Shown: piece by piece, positions 61,751-64,000 of the stretch | Position numbering within the stretch: the stretch's first letter is position 1 | Layout: the number at the start of each line of letters is the position of its first letter | Assembly (NCBI RefSeq): GCF_000313565.1 | Contig: NZ_HE578928.1 | Coordinates: forward strand, 1-64,000 | Direction: 5' to 3' | DNA: 64,000 bases | Source of the DNA: Dielma fastidiosa | Lineage (GTDB): Bacteria; Bacillota_I; Bacilli_A; Erysipelotrichales; Erysipelotrichaceae | The notes under the pieces: generated by a model | Database searches by the model: none | What the model saw: the letters and a program-made list of their open reading frames with translations, nothing else | What the model was told of the DNA's origin: nothing | Translations under genes and position numbers: made by a program

Positions 61751-63999
61751 TATCTTGGCGCTCTTTCCCGAACCTGAATGTTCATTTTATTAGCGTAGAA
61801 GACAACCTCTCTGGCAATCTGTTCCATCATTTCTTCAAACATTGCATATCCCTCTTCAACATAAGCCTGAAGCGGCTGTGTCTGAGCATAAGAACGCAGA
61901 TGAATACCATTTCTTAACTTATCCATTGTATCGATATGATCGATCCAGTTGCGGTCCATCGTTTTTAATACAATATTCTTTTCAAATGGCAGATAGCCTT
62001 CCATTACTGGTTCAATCTTGTCATTATAAGCTTTCCATGCTTTATCAGCCGCTAATGTAGCCGCCTCATCAATACTCTTGCCGTCTAATTCTGAAGCACT
62101 GATTAAGCCTTCCGGACAGCCTAACACATCAAGACCCTTAACCGCTTCTTCACCATTAACCTTATCATGCTTAGGATCAGCATTATTTCTGATTGTAGCA
62201 GTGATTACACGGTCAAACATATCACGGACAATCGCATGAACATCTTCATTTTCCAATACATAATTACGCTGTTCATACATGATTTCACGCTGCTGACGCA
62301 ATACATCATCATATTCCAGCAAGCTCTTACGGATATCAAAGTTCTGTCCTTCAACACGCTTTTGAGCTGAAGTAATCGCCTTGGTTACCATTGGTGATTC
62401 AATTTGTTCATCACCTAATTTATCAAATAATCCTTCCAGCTTTTCACCGCCGAAACGAACCATCAATTCATCTCTTAAAGAAACATAGAAACGAGAATAA
62501 CCAGGATCTCCCTGACGGCCTGAACGACCGCGCAGCTGATTATCGATACGGCGTGATTCATGACGTTCTGAACCTAATACAGCTAAACCGCCTAACGCGC
62601 GCACTTCATCGTTAATTTTAATATCGGTACCACGGCCTGCCATATTGGTAGCAATCGTAACCGCACCCTTACGGCCTGCCAACGCGATAATTTCCGCTTC
62701 ACGGGCATGGTTCTTCGCATTTAACACTTCATGCTTGATACCGATTTCTCTTAACATTTCAGACAGCTGTTCACTGACTTCGACAGAAATAGTACCAACC
62801 AGTACCGGCTGACCTTTTTCATGACATGCGATAACTTCTTTTACTAAAGCGTTAAACTTTAATTTCTGATTCGCAAAGATAGCATCCGGATAATCAATAC
62901 GCTGAACCGGACGGTTGGTAGGAATTGAAATAACCCGCATGTTATATGTATCTAAGAATTCTTCTTCCTCAGTCTTAGCAGTACCTGTCATACCTGCCAG
63001 TTTATCATATAAACGGAAGAAGTTCTGATAAGTAATGGTAGCCAATGTAGAAGTCTCTTCCTTAATTGTTACGCCTTCCTTAGCTTCAATTGCCTGATGC
63101 AGACCATCTGAATAAGCACGGCCTTTCATGATACGGCCAGTGAATTGGTCAACGATCACGATTTCGTTGTCTTGAACTACATACTCAACATCCTTGCCCA
63201 TGATATAGTTAGCTTTTAATGCCTGCTGGATGTGATGTACCAGCTGGGTGTGCTGAATATCATAAAGATTCTTGATGCTGAACATTTTTTCTGCACGGTC
63301 AACACCTGAATCAGTCAGCTGGATCGCCTTTGACTGAGCATCAATCGTATAATCATCAGGTCCTAATGCTTTCGCAAAAATATCTGCTTGTTTATATAAA
63401 TTAGCTGTTTGACGTTTACCGCCGGAAATGATTAACGGTGTTCTTGATTCATCGACTAAGATTGAATCGACTTCATCGACCATCGCAAAGTGCAGACCGC
63501 GAAGTACACGATCCTGTACTCTGGTAACCATGTTGTCACGCAGATAATCAAAACCTAATTCGGCATTGGTTGTATAAGTAATGTCACAGGCATAAGCCGC
63601 ACGTTTTTGATCCGGTGTTAATTCACGGGCATTGACGCCGACACTCAAACCTAAGAATTCAAAAATCTGTCCCATCCAGCGGGCATCACGGGATGCCAGA
63701 TATTCATTGACAGTTACGACATGAACACCTTCTCCTGACAGAGCATTCAGATATGTACACATGATTGAAGTTAATGTTTTACCTTCACCTGTCTTCATTT
63801 CCGCAATATCGCCATTATGCATAACGATTGAACCAATGATCTGAACCATGTACGGGAATTCACCAATAACACGTTTCGCAGCTTCACGGATAACCGCAAA
63901 TGCTTCCGGAAGCAAATCATCCAAAGTTTCACCCTTTTTCAGACGGGCTCTGAATTCCACAGTCTTATCCTGTAATTCACCGTCATTCAAGGCTGCCAT
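61750..63999 (-). CDS. secA: preprotein translocase subunit SecA, N-terminus cut by the window end
   Basis: The 749 residues seen begin around residue 25-30 of a normal SecA; the true start lies beyond 64000. Walker A 'MKTGEGKT', 'DEVDSILVDESRTPLI' and 'GRGTDIKI' motor motifs, the preprotein cross-linking domain and the helical scaffold ('KTMDRNWIDHIDTMDKLRNGIHLRSYAQ') are present. The C-terminus ends 'MNIQVRERAPR', without the Cys-rich SEC-C zinc domain, so this SecA lacks the SecB/ribosome-binding tail. It sits upstream of prfB, as in Bacillus (secA-prfB). Confidence 0.96.
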   Translation of the reverse strand: MAALNDGELQDKTVEFRARLKKGETLDDLLPEAFAVIREAAKRVIGEFPYMVQIIGSIVMHNGDIAEMKTGEGKTLTSIMCTYLNALSGEGVHVVTVNEYLASRDARWMGQIFEFLGLSVGVNARELTPDQKRAAYACDITYTTNAELGFDYLRDNMVTRVQDRVLRGLHFAMVDEVDSILVDESRTPLIISGGKRQTANLYKQADIFAKALGPDDYTIDAQSKAIQLTDSGVDRAEKMFSIKNLYDIQHTQLVHHIQQALKANYIMGKDVEYVVQDNEIVIVDQFTGRIMKGRAYSDGLHQAIEAKEGVTIKEETSTLATITYQNFFRLYDKLAGMTGTAKTEEEEFLDTYNMRVISIPTNRPVQRIDYPDAIFANQKLKFNALVKEVIACHEKGQPVLVGTISVEVSEQLSEMLREIGIKHEVLNAKNHAREAEIIALAGRKGAVTIATNMAGRGTDIKINDEVRALGGLAVLGSERHESRRIDNQLRGRSGRQGDPGYSRFYVSLRDELMVRFGGEKLEGLFDKLGDEQIESPMVTKAITSAQKRVEGQNFDIRKSLLEYDDVLRQQREIMYEQRNYVLENEDVHAIVRDMFDRVITATIRNNADPKHDKVNGEEAVKGLDVLGCPEGLISASELDGKSIDEAATLAADKAWKAYNDKIEPVMEGYLPFEKNIVLKTMDRNWIDHIDTMDKLRNGIHLRSYAQTQPLQAYVEEGYAMFEEMMEQIAREVVFYANKMNIQVRERAPR

Positions 64000-64000
64000 T

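Noticed and set aside
1-64000. CRISPR arrays, tRNA and rRNA genes
   Set aside because: No regularly spaced repeats and no tRNA- or rRNA-like sequence recognised in reading the window.

Overview
The window (64 kb, roughly 40% G+C) looks like a chromosome segment of a low-G+C Bacillota, most likely an Erysipelotrichia-type gut bacterium related to the mollicutes. The clues are an rpoB/rpoC cluster in Bacillus-like order, a ribosomal protein L11 of the shortened mollicute type, an RpoB with Asn at the rifampicin position 526 (E. coli numbering), and an Lgt protein fused to a PpaX-like phosphatase. Nearly every gene is on the minus strand. Only clpP, an AraC-type regulator and a small membrane protein gene are on plus. 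I see no tRNA, rRNA or CRISPR array.

Region 1 (1-14.0 kb) is accessory. It holds a catalase C-terminal remnant, a run of lipoproteins and small membrane proteins, an ABC exporter with three permease-like partners, an aldo/keto reductase, an IS200-type remnant, and a secreted protein with a YD-repeat-like lipoprotein. The two exporter/secreted-protein operons sit directly downstream of two paralogous XRE-TPR regulators of the RRNPP kind (about 410 aa each). Each regulator unit has its own 12-bp palindrome (TGT-NN-CG-NN-ACA): one copy upstream of its own promoter, and one just after its stop codon, ahead of the downstream operon. In three of the four cases the site lies 6-7 nt upstream of a -35 box. 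Regulator 2 is preceded by a 54-aa secreted Cys/His-rich peptide gene; regulator 1 by a palindromic leader with mini-ORFs. This twin module is the best candidate for an undescribed system.

Region 2 (14.0-30.7 kb) is the information-processing core in the order cysS-mrnC-rlmB-sigH-rpmG-secE-nusG-(proC)-rplK-rplA-rplJ-rplL-(RsmC-like methyltransferase)-rpoB-rpoC. It carries a Cys T-box, an L10 leader, a probable L11 leader and an attenuator after rplL.

Region 3 (30.7-40.7 kb) holds gap, divergent clpP, and a mannose-family PTS cluster. The PTS cluster is two minus-strand units (agaS-IIA-yajC-like and IIB-IIC-IID) split by a plus-strand AraC regulator, with CcpA (cre) sites. A GNAT protein and small membrane proteins follow.

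Region 4 (40.7-64 kb) is core cell-envelope, DNA-repair and carbon-control genes: secA (cut by the window end), prfB with a programmed frameshift, yitT, ftsE-ftsX with an EnvC-like M23 hydrolase, a FemABX transferase, a CtpA protease, uvrB, an AI-2E family permease, uvrA, hprK, the lgt-ppaX fusion, trxB, rapZ, yvcK, whiA and a membrane-tethered nuclease-fold protein. FtsEX, the M23 enzyme, FemX and CtpA form a coherent wall-remodelling group. hprK, ppaX, rapZ and yvcK form a carbon-control group that matches the PTS and cre sites nearby.
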